Shown here: positions 43,047-51,147 of the stretch, piece by piece
How the letters are laid out: each line of letters begins with the position of its first letter
Numbering within the stretch: position 1 is the stretch's first letter
NCBI GenBank assembly: GCA_025359915.1
Contig: JANYDE010000072.1
Coordinates: 1 to 61,585 of the forward strand
Direction of reading: 5' to 3'
From: Chamaesiphon sp. 336R_metabinner_41
Lineage (GTDB): Bacteria > Cyanobacteriota > Cyanobacteriia > Cyanobacteriales > Chamaesiphonaceae
Length of the DNA: 61,585 bases
The notes under the pieces: model-generated
Databases searched by the model: none
Told to the model about the DNA's origin: nothing
The model's input: only the letters and a program-made list of their open reading frames with translations
Program-made: the position numbers and the translations under genes

Positions 43047-43696
43047 TGCAATTCGTAACTCAAACTAAATTCCCACAACGCGGCAACTGTTTTAGAGCTT
43101 GTCTGGCTACATTGCTCAACATCAATATTGATTTCATGCCACCGTTTGAGGAGCAGTCTGATAACGTTTGGATACCAGCTAAACAATGGTTATTATACCA
43201 AGGCTTAACTCTGTGCAATTATCACAGTTCATTCCCACCAGATGGCTACAGTATTGCTGTTGGGCAATCGCCTAGAAATCCCAATATTCAACATGCTGTT
43301 ATTGCTCTAAACGGGGTGCAATATTTCGATCCTCATCCCACTAGATTGGGATTGGAAAAGATCGATCGATATTGGCGGATTGAGGAATTGCAGCTAGAAA
43401 ATAAAGTAACTCCAGGTAGTAGTAATGTCTATGCCGATCTAGGATTTGATCGACCACAAGAGATGCTTGAAAAAGCTCTAACAGTCTCACGAATCAAAAC
43501 AAAAGTTAGAAATCTTGGTGGCTATGATGTTATTTCTCAATTTAAAGGCATAAGAGAAGCAACAAGAGGACTAAATCTAGAATCAATTTGTAGAGGTAAT
43601 TTCAGAAATGTTGAAATTGAAGGATTAAAGCAGGTTGAGAAAAAGTTAGATGAGCTATCGAAAAATACAAACTCAGATCCTTGGGAGCAAAACTAG
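43046..43696 (+). CDS. Papain-like cysteine peptidase
   Basis: The ATG at 43046 gives 216 residues. The N-terminal half has Cys15 in QRGNCFRACLATLL, His83 in NIQHAVIALNG and Asp95 in QYFDPHPT, a Cys-His-Asp order like papain-type or C39-like peptidases and transferases. The C-terminal half is helical and charged. Such proteins occur in phages next to head genes; the substrate is not known. Possible roles are head maturation or an effect on host proteins. Confidence 0.6.
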   Translation: MQFVTQTKFPQRGNCFRACLATLLNINIDFMPPFEEQSDNVWIPAKQWLLYQGLTLCNYHSSFPPDGYSIAVGQSPRNPNIQHAVIALNGVQYFDPHPTRLGLEKIDRYWRIEELQLENKVTPGSSNVYADLGFDRPQEMLEKALTVSRIKTKVRNLGGYDVISQFKGIREATRGLNLESICRGNFRNVEIEGLKQVEKKLDELSKNTNSDPWEQN

Positions 43697-44446
43697 GTGA
43701 TTGAGTTTATCTTCGATCGAGCTATACAACGTTACCGTTATAAAGATAGTGGTAAGTTCGTAGGGGCAAAAGCGATCGAGAATTTAACCATCAAAGCGAT
43801 CGTTCAAGTCGAGGGTGATATTACCACGATTACCAATCTATTAATTGAAGGTAAAATCACCGTTGGCACCTGGGAAGACACTACCAAATCAGCTCTCAAA
43901 AATCTCCATACCTGGAATTATCTTTTAGGAGTTGGTGGTGAAAAGCAGATGTCCCAATCTGATTATGGATCCTTAGGGCAGAAGATCAAGCAGGAATATA
44001 AATACTTGAGAGGGCTAGCTCAAGAGTTAGTCGAGGGCAAAGTTACCGAAGCTCAATTACGAGCGCGGATGGCTCAATATGCCGCCAGTGGAGGGACAAC
44101 TCATGAACTAGGACGCGCCAAATCTCACCAAAAGGCTGGTTACTTTTGGGAGAAAAGAATCAGGACTAAACTCAATTCCTGCGAGTCCTGTTATCGCTAT
44201 GCCGAAATGCTCTGGCAACCGATCGCGACTCTTCCTGAAGCTGGACAAAAATGCGAGTGCCGATCTAATTGTGGCTGCTATAAAGTCTTCTCTCGGAATT
44301 TAACTAAACCTGGAGATTCGATTCTAGAGCAAGGATTTGGCTGGCTAGGCAAATTATCAATTAGAAAGTATGGTATTCGACAAACAGAAACAATTAGATT
44401 TATTCGATCTATATCAAACAGATCGATCGATTCGACTAAGAAATAA
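43697..44446 (+). CDS. Mu F-like / SPP1 gp7-like head morphogenesis protein
   Basis: This 249-residue protein starts with GTG right after the previous stop. The C-terminal part has the F-like zinc-type signature: helical YLRGLAQELVEGKVTEAQLRARM, then KLNSCESCYRYAEMLWQPIATLP and KCECRSNCGC. Mu gpF and SPP1 gp7 are minor capsid proteins bound near the portal that help DNA ejection. The N-terminal part is short for a Mu F protein. Its last 77 bases overlap the sigma factor start. Confidence 0.78.
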   Translation: MIEFIFDRAIQRYRYKDSGKFVGAKAIENLTIKAIVQVEGDITTITNLLIEGKITVGTWEDTTKSALKNLHTWNYLLGVGGEKQMSQSDYGSLGQKIKQEYKYLRGLAQELVEGKVTEAQLRARMAQYAASGGTTHELGRAKSHQKAGYFWEKRIRTKLNSCESCYRYAEMLWQPIATLPEAGQKCECRSNCGCYKVFSRNLTKPGDSILEQGFGWLGKLSIRKYGIRQTETIRFIRSISNRSIDSTKK

Positions 44447-45128
44447 AATTGCAGTTGCTAATCAGGGACTAGTGAGACACATTGCTCACCGACTAGTTAA
44501 ACAACTAAGAAATGTTGACTTTGACGATCTATTTCAGGTTGGTTTTATTGGGCTGGTTAAATCGATCGAGAAGTATAAACCTCAGATGAATACACATTTT
44601 TCTAGCTATGCAATCCCATTTATTAGGGGATCTATGCTTCACTATCTTAGAGACAAACACGACACTATTAGGTTAGGGCGAGGCGTGTCTAATTTCATTG
44701 TACCTGCTAGAAAAGTAATTGAAAAATTAACTGTAAAATTAGGTCGCAATCCTACACATTTAGAAATTGCTGAAGGTTTGAAAATAGATCTCGATCGATG
44801 GCTGGAGATTCAACAAAATTTTTATGAATGCAATAATACCAGTCTCAACTTATTAGTTCAGCAAGGCGGAGAGCAAGCTTCTGAATTTCAAGATCTTATA
44901 GTCGATCGATCTCAAATCGATCGATTTGAACTCAACGAAACTTTAATTGATACGCTTAACGCGATCGAGCAATTAGGCTGGAACGAACAGAGGGCGATCG
45001 AGTGTGTCTACCTCCAAAATATGACCAGAAAAGAAACAGCAAGAAAAATTGGTGTTTCTCCGATCACCATTACTAGATACCTGGTAACAGGTCTTCGGAA
45101 ACTTCGAGTGTTGATGTTACAATATTAA
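44370..45128 (+). CDS. Phage-encoded sigma-70 family factor (group 3 type)
   Basis: This 252-residue sigma factor has region 2 (LVRHIAHRLVKQLRNVDFDDLFQVGFIGLVKSIEKYKP, about residues 34-75), a region 3 helix pair (LGRNPTHLEIAEGLKI), and region 4 with helix-turn-helix (MTRKETARKIGVSPITITRYL). Region 1.1 is lacking, as in group 3 factors such as SigF/SigB/WhiG. Placed in the head operon, it probably redirects host RNA polymerase to late phage promoters. It starts inside the F-like gene and ends four bases before leader copy 3. Confidence 0.9.
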   Translation: MVFDKQKQLDLFDLYQTDRSIRLRNKIAVANQGLVRHIAHRLVKQLRNVDFDDLFQVGFIGLVKSIEKYKPQMNTHFSSYAIPFIRGSMLHYLRDKHDTIRLGRGVSNFIVPARKVIEKLTVKLGRNPTHLEIAEGLKIDLDRWLEIQQNFYECNNTSLNLLVQQGGEQASEFQDLIVDRSQIDRFELNETLIDTLNAIEQLGWNEQRAIECVYLQNMTRKETARKIGVSPITITRYLVTGLRKLRVLMLQY

Positions 45129-45131
45129 TGT

Positions 45132-45175
45132 GCCGATCGCGAGGAAGTGCTATCAACACTCGGATCTCCATCGGC
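45132..45175 (+). ncRNA. Structured leader motif, copy 3 (without regulator gene)
   Basis: Outer stem GCCGAT/ATCGGC, CGCGAG/CTCC and inner hairpin AGTG-CTATCAA-CACT. TACAAT at 45118-45123 is a candidate -10 eight bases before it. Unlike the other copies, no regulator gene follows; the first clear gene is the prohead protease 100 bases on. Confidence 0.65.
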
Positions 45176-45274
45176 AGTATCAACGTCTAAGAGAGTTGTC
45201 TTTTTCATTCCCGCACCCTATCAAGATTTAGCTCACACCCATAGCATCAGAGGATCACTAGTTAATCACTCAAA

Positions 45275-45916
45275 ATGCGCCAACCAACTCCAGCCGAATT
45301 GGAGATCATTAATAAATTACTACCAGAAAGTGGAGAACCACTAACCGATCGAGACATCATCGTCGAAACGATCGTTGCCACCGATAATCTTATCTCTCGT
45401 TCCAAGTCCAAATGGCATAAAGACGCACTTGCTCAACTAGCAGAATTAGCTATTGGCATTTCGTTTACAGCAGACCACGACTGGTCGAATGTTGACAAAA
45501 CAATGGGCAGGGTTTTTGCAGCAAAAGTCGTAAGGTGCGATTCCGCACCCGCTGACTTACTCGATCGCTGTGGCGAGAAAACTAACAACCTCCAGGCTAT
45601 TAAGGATGATGGCGGCTATTTCACGCTTGAATTCGATGTTTTCCTCGATCTCAACTCTTTGGCAGCGAGGGCGATTAGGTACGGAATTATAAGTGCGGTG
45701 TCTATAGGCGGCTTTGATTATACGGACGTTCATTGTCCACTTTGCAACACGTCGTTTTTTGATAAACAGTGCCCTCACGGAGTGCCGGACTCCTGGTATT
45801 GCGAGGATGAAGACATGGCTCCTTATTACGAACGTAAGGACGTTATCGACCTGGGTGAAATATCTGCGGTACTGATCGGGAATATTCCTGGTGCTGGTAT
45901 CAAGCGCAAGACCTAG
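45275..45916 (+). CDS. Prohead protease
   Basis: This 213-residue protein fits HK97-type head maturation serine proteases. His68 lies in SFTADHDW and Ser143 in the typical strand ISAVSIGGF. The remaining triad acid is probably in DVFLDLNSL or nearby. A zinc-finger-like insert with CPLCNTSFFDKQCPH is unusual. It would cleave capsid N-terminal scaffold parts during head maturation. It comes just before the scaffold and capsid genes, as is standard. Confidence 0.78.
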   Translation: MRQPTPAELEIINKLLPESGEPLTDRDIIVETIVATDNLISRSKSKWHKDALAQLAELAIGISFTADHDWSNVDKTMGRVFAAKVVRCDSAPADLLDRCGEKTNNLQAIKDDGGYFTLEFDVFLDLNSLAARAIRYGIISAVSIGGFDYTDVHCPLCNTSFFDKQCPHGVPDSWYCEDEDMAPYYERKDVIDLGEISAVLIGNIPGAGIKRKT

Positions 45917-45980
45917 TTAGTTGGAAACAGGCAATCCCACACGTTTTTATCAACAACGACATTTTGACGTAAATTCTAAC

Positions 45981-45993
45981 TCGCACCGTGCGA
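45981..45993. repeat. TCGCA-YNR-TGCGA palindrome, intergenic copy
   Basis: TCGCACCGTGCGA lies in the gap between the protease and coiled-coil genes, 18 bases before late element L5. Confidence 0.7.
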
Positions 45994-46010
45994 TCCTTCC
46001 TAGACAATCC

Positions 46011-46023
46011 CGCACTCTAGAGT
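46011..46023 (+). promoter_or_regulatory. Candidate late promoter element (site L5)
   Basis: CACTCTAGAGTG, a perfect 12-base palindrome preceded by CG, lies 49 bases before the coiled-coil gene. It is the best match among the sites. Confidence 0.5.
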
Positions 46024-46071
46024 GTTTATTCCTCAAAGCCTAAGATTCCAACAGCCTAGCATTTTTATCTA

Positions 46072-46533
46072 ATGTCACCAGAATTACGCGATCGATTATT
46101 CACAGCTATCCCAGCCTTAATCGTCCTCCTAAATAAATTTCGGAATCAATCGGTTGAACTCCAAGCGTCCACAGCCACTCAAGCAGCTTTAGTCGCCAGT
46201 TTGAACGATCGGATCGTTGGACTCGAAACCAAATCAGAAAGCTTGTCCACAGCACTAGTTACCGCTCAAGCAGATACAGCAGCAGCCCTTACAAACGATC
46301 GCGCTGACCAAGTTGAGATTGAAGCACAGAAAGCGCAAGTAGCCGAACTCCAAGTCAAATTAACTGAGCTGGATGCTGTGAACAATCAGAACGAAATTGC
46401 TAGCGCAGCCGCCAAACAAGCAGCCGAAGAAGCACAGATCAAACTGAACTCCCTCACCGCTCAAATCGAAGCTGACGACTCCAAAATCAAAGAATTGATT
46501 GATACAGCTCAAACAGCTATCGACATCGTTTAG
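46072..46533 (+). CDS. Coiled-coil protein, candidate scaffold
   Basis: This 153-residue protein is almost wholly helical, with heptads over residues 25-140 (LNDRIVGLETKSESLSTAL, QVAELQVKLTELDAVN). Its place between prohead protease and capsid genes is that of head scaffolding proteins. The capsid protein also has its own coiled-coil N-terminal domain, so this one may be an accessory. Confidence 0.6.
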   Translation: MSPELRDRLFTAIPALIVLLNKFRNQSVELQASTATQAALVASLNDRIVGLETKSESLSTALVTAQADTAAALTNDRADQVEIEAQKAQVAELQVKLTELDAVNNQNEIASAAAKQAAEEAQIKLNSLTAQIEADDSKIKELIDTAQTAIDIV

Positions 46534-46595
46534 ACCCAACAAATGGCGGTAATTACCGCCATTCTTCAATAGTATCAACCCAACTCTAAAACAAA

Positions 46596-47378
46596 ATGCT
46601 AGGATTCTTCACTCTCAACTGTAACGATCCCTGTGCTGGTGGCGGCAAAGACCCAATCGACTATACCTTGCAACTTCAAAGCATCCTCGAATCTAGTCGT
46701 GACATCCTCAAAGAAGTTCGTAACCACGAAGTTCAAGCCGATGTCGATCTCGATCCCATAGTCAGTAAAATGACCCAACTATTGGGCGCAATGGATTATG
46801 TTGCTCAACGCCAAGATTTAACCACCGAGCAAATTCGCGTCAGTGCTGAATCTCTCCAACAAAAATTTGCGACTTTAGCGAGTTCCATTGAAGGCTTCGA
46901 GAGTTCTACCTTGCTTGCCTTCACTTCCTTGGGTAATGCTTTCAAAGTAGAGTCTGACGAAACTCAAGCTATCCTTAACCAACTTAATACCTCGATCGCC
47001 GAGAGCAATAAAGTCACTGAAGTCAAATATTACCAATATATTCTACTGGCTGAAGCGACCGACGTAAGCGCAACTATCACTATCCCCGCCTGCGCGATCG
47101 AAATTGCCGCAATTCCCTACACTTGTTACGACTATACGGTCAATGGCAAGCATTACACATCTGGACACCAGTACATGCGTGAGTCTAAATCGATTGGTAA
47201 TCGCGCCCTTGTCGAAGATGCTCACGAGATTGTAATCCCACCCAAGGCAAAGCTCCATCTCTCTTACACATCGCTGCGTCCAATTGGTGAACCCACCATC
47301 GTCGGTGGTGCCCTATCCCCTACTGATGATGCTGCGATTGCAGGATTAGTCGATCGAGCTGAAGCAGCAATGGTTTAG
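46596..47378 (+). CDS. Head-module protein with helical and beta parts
   Basis: This 260-residue protein has a Cys-rich beginning (FFTLNCNDPCAGGGKD), a long helical middle (ILESSRDILKEVRNH to QAILNQLNTSIAES) and a beta-rich C-terminus (TISAIPYTCYDY-like strands, VIPPKAKLHLSYTSLR). It could be a head decoration or head fibre protein. No family is recognised. Confidence 0.5.
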   Translation: MLGFFTLNCNDPCAGGGKDPIDYTLQLQSILESSRDILKEVRNHEVQADVDLDPIVSKMTQLLGAMDYVAQRQDLTTEQIRVSAESLQQKFATLASSIEGFESSTLLAFTSLGNAFKVESDETQAILNQLNTSIAESNKVTEVKYYQYILLAEATDVSATITIPACAIEIAAIPYTCYDYTVNGKHYTSGHQYMRESKSIGNRALVEDAHEIVIPPKAKLHLSYTSLRPIGEPTIVGGALSPTDDAAIAGLVDRAEAAMV

Positions 47379-47413
47379 TCTTCACCCAAAATCACAACTA
47401 CCACTCCTTTAAA

Positions 47414-49165
47414 ATGACAACTCGCACCAAAACCAAAGAACGTCAACGCATCGACAACCTCAACAGAGCCAAAGGTTTTGGTCGAGGAGCCATCAATACC
47501 GATAAAGTCGAAGCCGAGGAAGTCGCTACCGACGAAAAAACCATTGTCAAAAATTGTGATGGTGAATCTGGCAATGATGGAGAAGAACCAGAAGACAAGC
47601 CAGAACCACCAAAGACAGTTTCTCTCACTCAGTCCGAATTAGAATCCTACGTCAAAATAGCACTCGATCGAGCTAACTCTACCAATCAACTAGAGATCGC
47701 TCGTCTAAAAAGCGATTCCGATAAGGCTACTACCGAAGCGAAGAAAGAAGCAGATCGCCTTAAACTCGAACTTGAAGAGCAAAAAGCTAAACAGGATACC
47801 CTCAATGCGGTATTCGGTCAATTTAGTTTAACCGCTCCTAGTACTGGCGATAGTCGCACCAACTCTACTAAGCCATCTCGTTCTAGTGAAATGGATGCTA
47901 AAGATGCACTCAAAGAGTATCAGCGCATCCTCGATTCTCGTAGCGATACCCCTAATAAAACTTGGGTCAATCCTAAAACAGGTGAAGAGTACGACCAAAA
48001 AGACACCTATCAAGCCGATCGATTCCTAGCTAGGAATCGAGAAAAACTGCGCGATGGGATGGAAGCATTTGCACGCAAGAATGGTTTACTACGCGGTCAA
48101 GGCGCGGATGCTGCAACTGTCAGAGCAGATATTCCCCCCGCATTTATCGACTATCTCAGTGGCGTAGTTCGTCAAAACCACTCACCTAAATTTATTTTCC
48201 ACCAATTCGCAAATTCAAAAGTTGAGATTGGCAAAGGTGAAGGCGATACAATTCAGATTCCTCGACTACCTTTTGGTCAAACAGGTACAACCCTTGCTGA
48301 CTGGGATATCACTGGACTTGGTACGTTAGTTGCTACTGACCAACCAATTACAGCTAACTCTGTCAGCATTACCCTCAAAGAATACGGGATGGGCAAAAAT
48401 GCCACCATCCAACCAATCAGCATCCCTGAGTTTATTTTAGCTCGATCGCTCCTGGATCTAGAAGCTGCACTATCTCAAAACTTGGGTCAGAACTACTATG
48501 AATTTGAGGATATCGGTCTGCGTAACCTCTGGTTTGGTACTTCTAGAGTCGTCTACAACCGTCTCAACACGATCGAAACCGTACCTGCGAACCTTGTAGC
48601 TGGTTCTGGTGGTACGATCACTTTTGCATTCCTCAACAACCTCTACGCCTATATGTCTGGATTGCAAATTCCAGCATACGAAAATGGCAAGTACGGTATT
48701 GTCCTCAACTCAACTGCATTAGCTCAACTCTCTAATGACTTGGCAACGCGCAACCAGTATCTGACCAAAGATAGCATGATGGATATCACCAATATCCTTA
48801 ATGCTGCTACCAAATCTGACTTGCCTAAGATCGACGGGTACTGTGGTGACATTGCCAACTTCATGATCTTCACAACCAACGCGATTTCCCTGGGAATTGC
48901 TGGTACTGTTGGTGTTCGGAATGAGACGTTAGGTATAGGTGTCAGAACAACTCGGACTAACTTTGCTTTTGGTGCTAGTACGATCGCTCGCGTAGCTGGA
49001 ATGCCAATGTCGATTCGTCGAGACATGAACGATGATTTTGGTCGTCGCAATCGCTATGTCTGGGTTAGCCACGAAGGGTTTGGCGCACTCGATATCGATC
49101 CTATCCTCAATGCCTCTCAACAGTTGCGCGTGATCGAAGTTCGTCACGTTGATGTAGCTTTCTAA
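47414..49165 (+). CDS. Major capsid protein with N-terminal scaffold domain
   Basis: This 583-residue protein has a charged coiled-coil first part (about residues 1-140) like the delta domain removed by prohead proteases. From about 230 it has the HK97-type fold text: PAFIDYLSGVVRQNHSPKFIFHQF, strands TIQIPRLPFGQTGTTL, the long spine helix SLLDLEAALSQNLGQNYYEF, and the C-terminal P-domain text RDMNDDFGRRNRYVWVSHEG. Followed by a terminator. It is the main shell subunit. Confidence 0.82.
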   Translation: MTTRTKTKERQRIDNLNRAKGFGRGAINTDKVEAEEVATDEKTIVKNCDGESGNDGEEPEDKPEPPKTVSLTQSELESYVKIALDRANSTNQLEIARLKSDSDKATTEAKKEADRLKLELEEQKAKQDTLNAVFGQFSLTAPSTGDSRTNSTKPSRSSEMDAKDALKEYQRILDSRSDTPNKTWVNPKTGEEYDQKDTYQADRFLARNREKLRDGMEAFARKNGLLRGQGADAATVRADIPPAFIDYLSGVVRQNHSPKFIFHQFANSKVEIGKGEGDTIQIPRLPFGQTGTTLADWDITGLGTLVATDQPITANSVSITLKEYGMGKNATIQPISIPEFILARSLLDLEAALSQNLGQNYYEFEDIGLRNLWFGTSRVVYNRLNTIETVPANLVAGSGGTITFAFLNNLYAYMSGLQIPAYENGKYGIVLNSTALAQLSNDLATRNQYLTKDSMMDITNILNAATKSDLPKIDGYCGDIANFMIFTTNAISLGIAGTVGVRNETLGIGVRTTRTNFAFGASTIARVAGMPMSIRRDMNDDFGRRNRYVWVSHEGFGALDIDPILNASQQLRVIEVRHVDVAF

Positions 49166-49173
49166 TCATTCGT

Positions 49174-49198
49174 GCCCAAAAAATCAGGTTTTTTGGGC
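49174..49198 (+). terminator. Terminator after major capsid gene
   Basis: GCCCAAAAAA pairs with TTTTTTGGGC around a five-base loop. Confidence 0.75.
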
Positions 49199-49239
49199 AT
49201 ATTCTTTAATCATGCACAAAAAAAGCATATTTTCACCCA

Positions 49240-49434
49240 ATGGCAGAAACTAAAGCCGCTCCAGTACCAGAAGTAGTTCCAGCTAAGGCTGAAGAACCAA
49301 GTATCAATAATAATTTCTACAATCGATTAGGAATTTTGTATTGCTCAAAGTGTGGCGAACGCAAGCGGACGATCAATGGGACGACTCCATTTTGTCCGAT
49401 CGCTAAACCTAATTGTTCTGGCTTTTCTGCCTAG
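49240..49434 (+). CDS. Zinc-ribbon protein, 64 residues
   Basis: After a Pro/Ala/Glu-rich leader comes a zinc ribbon: YCSKCGERKRTINGTTPFC and NC near the end. It overlaps the end of the Mor-like gene on the other strand by 26 bases. Function unknown; similar ribbons occur in small phage proteins. Confidence 0.6.
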   Translation: MAETKAAPVPEVVPAKAEEPSINNNFYNRLGILYCSKCGERKRTINGTTPFCPIAKPNCSGFSA

Positions 49435-49822
49435 CCTTTTCCAATCGCAAGATTGTATAAACAGCCGTTCTTGACATTCTATATTTAGTGATGATGGCAG
49501 GTATAGACAATGGAGAATTTTCTAGGCTACCTTGCCGATCGAGAATCATTTCCCGATTCCGCTTCTCTTGCTGCCATTTTGCACCTTTCGGAAGTGAAAT
49601 TGATTGACCACCATAGATCTGTGTAATTTTTCTAACTTCCAACTCTGGCAAAATTGCCAATAGCCTTCGATTTTTGTTCCAAAGCTTGTAAATATAAATA
49701 TTTTCAGAAGGGAACTGTTCACAAATAGCCCTAGCATACTCATCCCCCACTACTTGAGCCAACCCTGATAAACCAGACCCAATCTCATTTTTTGAAATCA
49801 TTGGAAGTGCATTATTGAACAA
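49409..49822 (-). CDS. Mor/C-type transcription activator
   Basis: This 137-residue protein matches the Mor family. The N-terminal dimer part (GLSGLAQVVGDEYARAICEQF, LPELEVRKITQIYGGQSISLPKG) is followed by the C-terminal helix-turn-helix (RNREMILDRQG, IPAIITKYRMSRTAVYTILR). In Mu, Mor turns on the middle operon and C the late genes by recruiting sigma-70 polymerase. Here it lies opposite to, and divergent from, the large terminase. Together with the phage sigma factor it gives this phage two candidate late regulators. Confidence 0.8.
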   Translation of the reverse strand: MFNNALPMISKNEIGSGLSGLAQVVGDEYARAICEQFPSENIYIYKLWNKNRRLLAILPELEVRKITQIYGGQSISLPKGAKWQQEKRNREMILDRQGSLENSPLSIPAIITKYRMSRTAVYTILRLEKARQKSQNN

Positions 49823-49866
49823 TCGAGACTAACTTAATATTCCCATAAAAATTATAATCTCTACTA

Positions 49867-51147
49867 ATGCCAGCAGTCAGTCTTTACCCATATCAACAAA
49901 AATGGCTACTTGATGCGTCACGTTTTAAAATTGCCATGTGGTCACGGCAAATCGGCAAAACTTTTGCTACAGATTTAGGCATTGTTGACAACTGCATGGA
50001 AGCAGCCAGTCAAGGTAGAAAAGAGCGATGGGTGATTCTGTCCCGTGGAGAGCGGCAAGCCAAAGAATCGATCGAAGAACATGTCAAAGTCCATGCCAAA
50101 GCTTACGGCATAACCCTAGACTCCCTAGAGTACGACTACGATGGCGGCGAGACATCCTACAGAGCGATGGATGTCTTTCTGCCTAACGGGAGTAAAATCA
50201 CTGCCTTACCAGCCAATCCAGACACCGCACGGGGATTTTCTGCCAACGTTTACCTAGATGAGTTCGCCTTTCATAAAGATTCTCGCAAAATTTGGCAAGC
50301 ACTATTCCCCGTCATCTCCAAAGGGTGGAAACTTCAGGTCAGTTCTACACCCAACGGCAAGAACAATAAGTTCTACGATCTAATTACCAACAAAGACCCC
50401 CAGTGGTCAAAGCATTTTTGCAATATTCATGAAGCCGTCGCCCAAGGACTCAATCGAGATATTGAAGCCCTTCGCGCTGGATGCGACGACGAGGACACTT
50501 GGCAACAGGAATTTTGCTGTGAGTTTCTGGACGAAGCAACCGCTTGGCTAACCTTCGATCTAATTAACGGAGTTGAGAATGACACCGCAGGACAACCAGA
50601 CAAGTATCTTGGTGGTGATGTCTATATTGGCGTGGATATTGGACGCAAACAGGATTTATGGGCAGCTTGGGTGTGGGAGAAAGTCGGTGATGTCCTCTGG
50701 TGTCGAGAAATTTCCACCCTCAAGAATGCTAGCTTTGCCGAACAGGATGAGCGGCTAAATGACCTGATGGTAAATTATCAAGTCAAACGAGTAGCGATGG
50801 ATGAGACAGGATTGGGCATGAAGCCTGTTGAAGATGCCCAACGTCGGTATGGTAAGTACAAAGTCGAAGGGGTGACTTTCACATCCTCTAGCAAGCAGGA
50901 AATGGCAATCCTGGGTAAACAAGCTTTTGAAGATCGCACCGTGCGAATTCCACTTGGAGATCCTGTCTTGCGATCGGATCTTCACAAGTTACGAAAGATG
51001 GTAACGCCGATGGGGAATGTTCGGTTTGATGCCGATCGAGATAGTTCGGGTCACGCCGATCGAACTTGGGCGTGTTTCCTCGGAATTTATGCAGCAGGGA
51101 ATCAGAAGCGACTGATACTTCCTCAATTCTCGATCGACAGGCACTAG
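49867..51147 (+). CDS. Terminase large subunit, Mu gp28-like
   Basis: This 426-residue motor packages DNA. Visible are the Walker A variant SRQIGKT (residues 26-32), Walker B VYLDE (Asp131, Glu132), the coupling motif VSSTPNG, and the RNase H-like nuclease with Asp257 (GVDIG), MDETGLG, and a late Asp in SSGHADRTWA. It resembles the Mu gp28 group. A TATAAT at about 49850-49856 lies before the start. A TCGCA palindrome lies inside it at 50934. Its stop overlaps the stop of the SWIM gene on the other strand. Confidence 0.9.
   Translation: MPAVSLYPYQQKWLLDASRFKIAMWSRQIGKTFATDLGIVDNCMEAASQGRKERWVILSRGERQAKESIEEHVKVHAKAYGITLDSLEYDYDGGETSYRAMDVFLPNGSKITALPANPDTARGFSANVYLDEFAFHKDSRKIWQALFPVISKGWKLQVSSTPNGKNNKFYDLITNKDPQWSKHFCNIHEAVAQGLNRDIEALRAGCDDEDTWQQEFCCEFLDEATAWLTFDLINGVENDTAGQPDKYLGGDVYIGVDIGRKQDLWAAWVWEKVGDVLWCREISTLKNASFAEQDERLNDLMVNYQVKRVAMDETGLGMKPVEDAQRRYGKYKVEGVTFTSSSKQEMAILGKQAFEDRTVRIPLGDPVLRSDLHKLRKMVTPMGNVRFDADRDSSGHADRTWACFLGIYAAGNQKRLILPQFSIDRH
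50934..50946. repeat. TCGCA-YNR-TGCGA palindrome (one of nine)
   Basis: TCGCACCGTGCGA lies within the large terminase gene. Other copies start at 2861, 10124, 19834, 26201, 31008, 35242, 40242 and 45981. None is seen in the host flank. Confidence 0.7.

Noticed and set aside
45147-45344. 65-residue gene after leader copy 3
   Set aside because: It starts within the leader motif, overlaps the protease gene and has no protein-like features.
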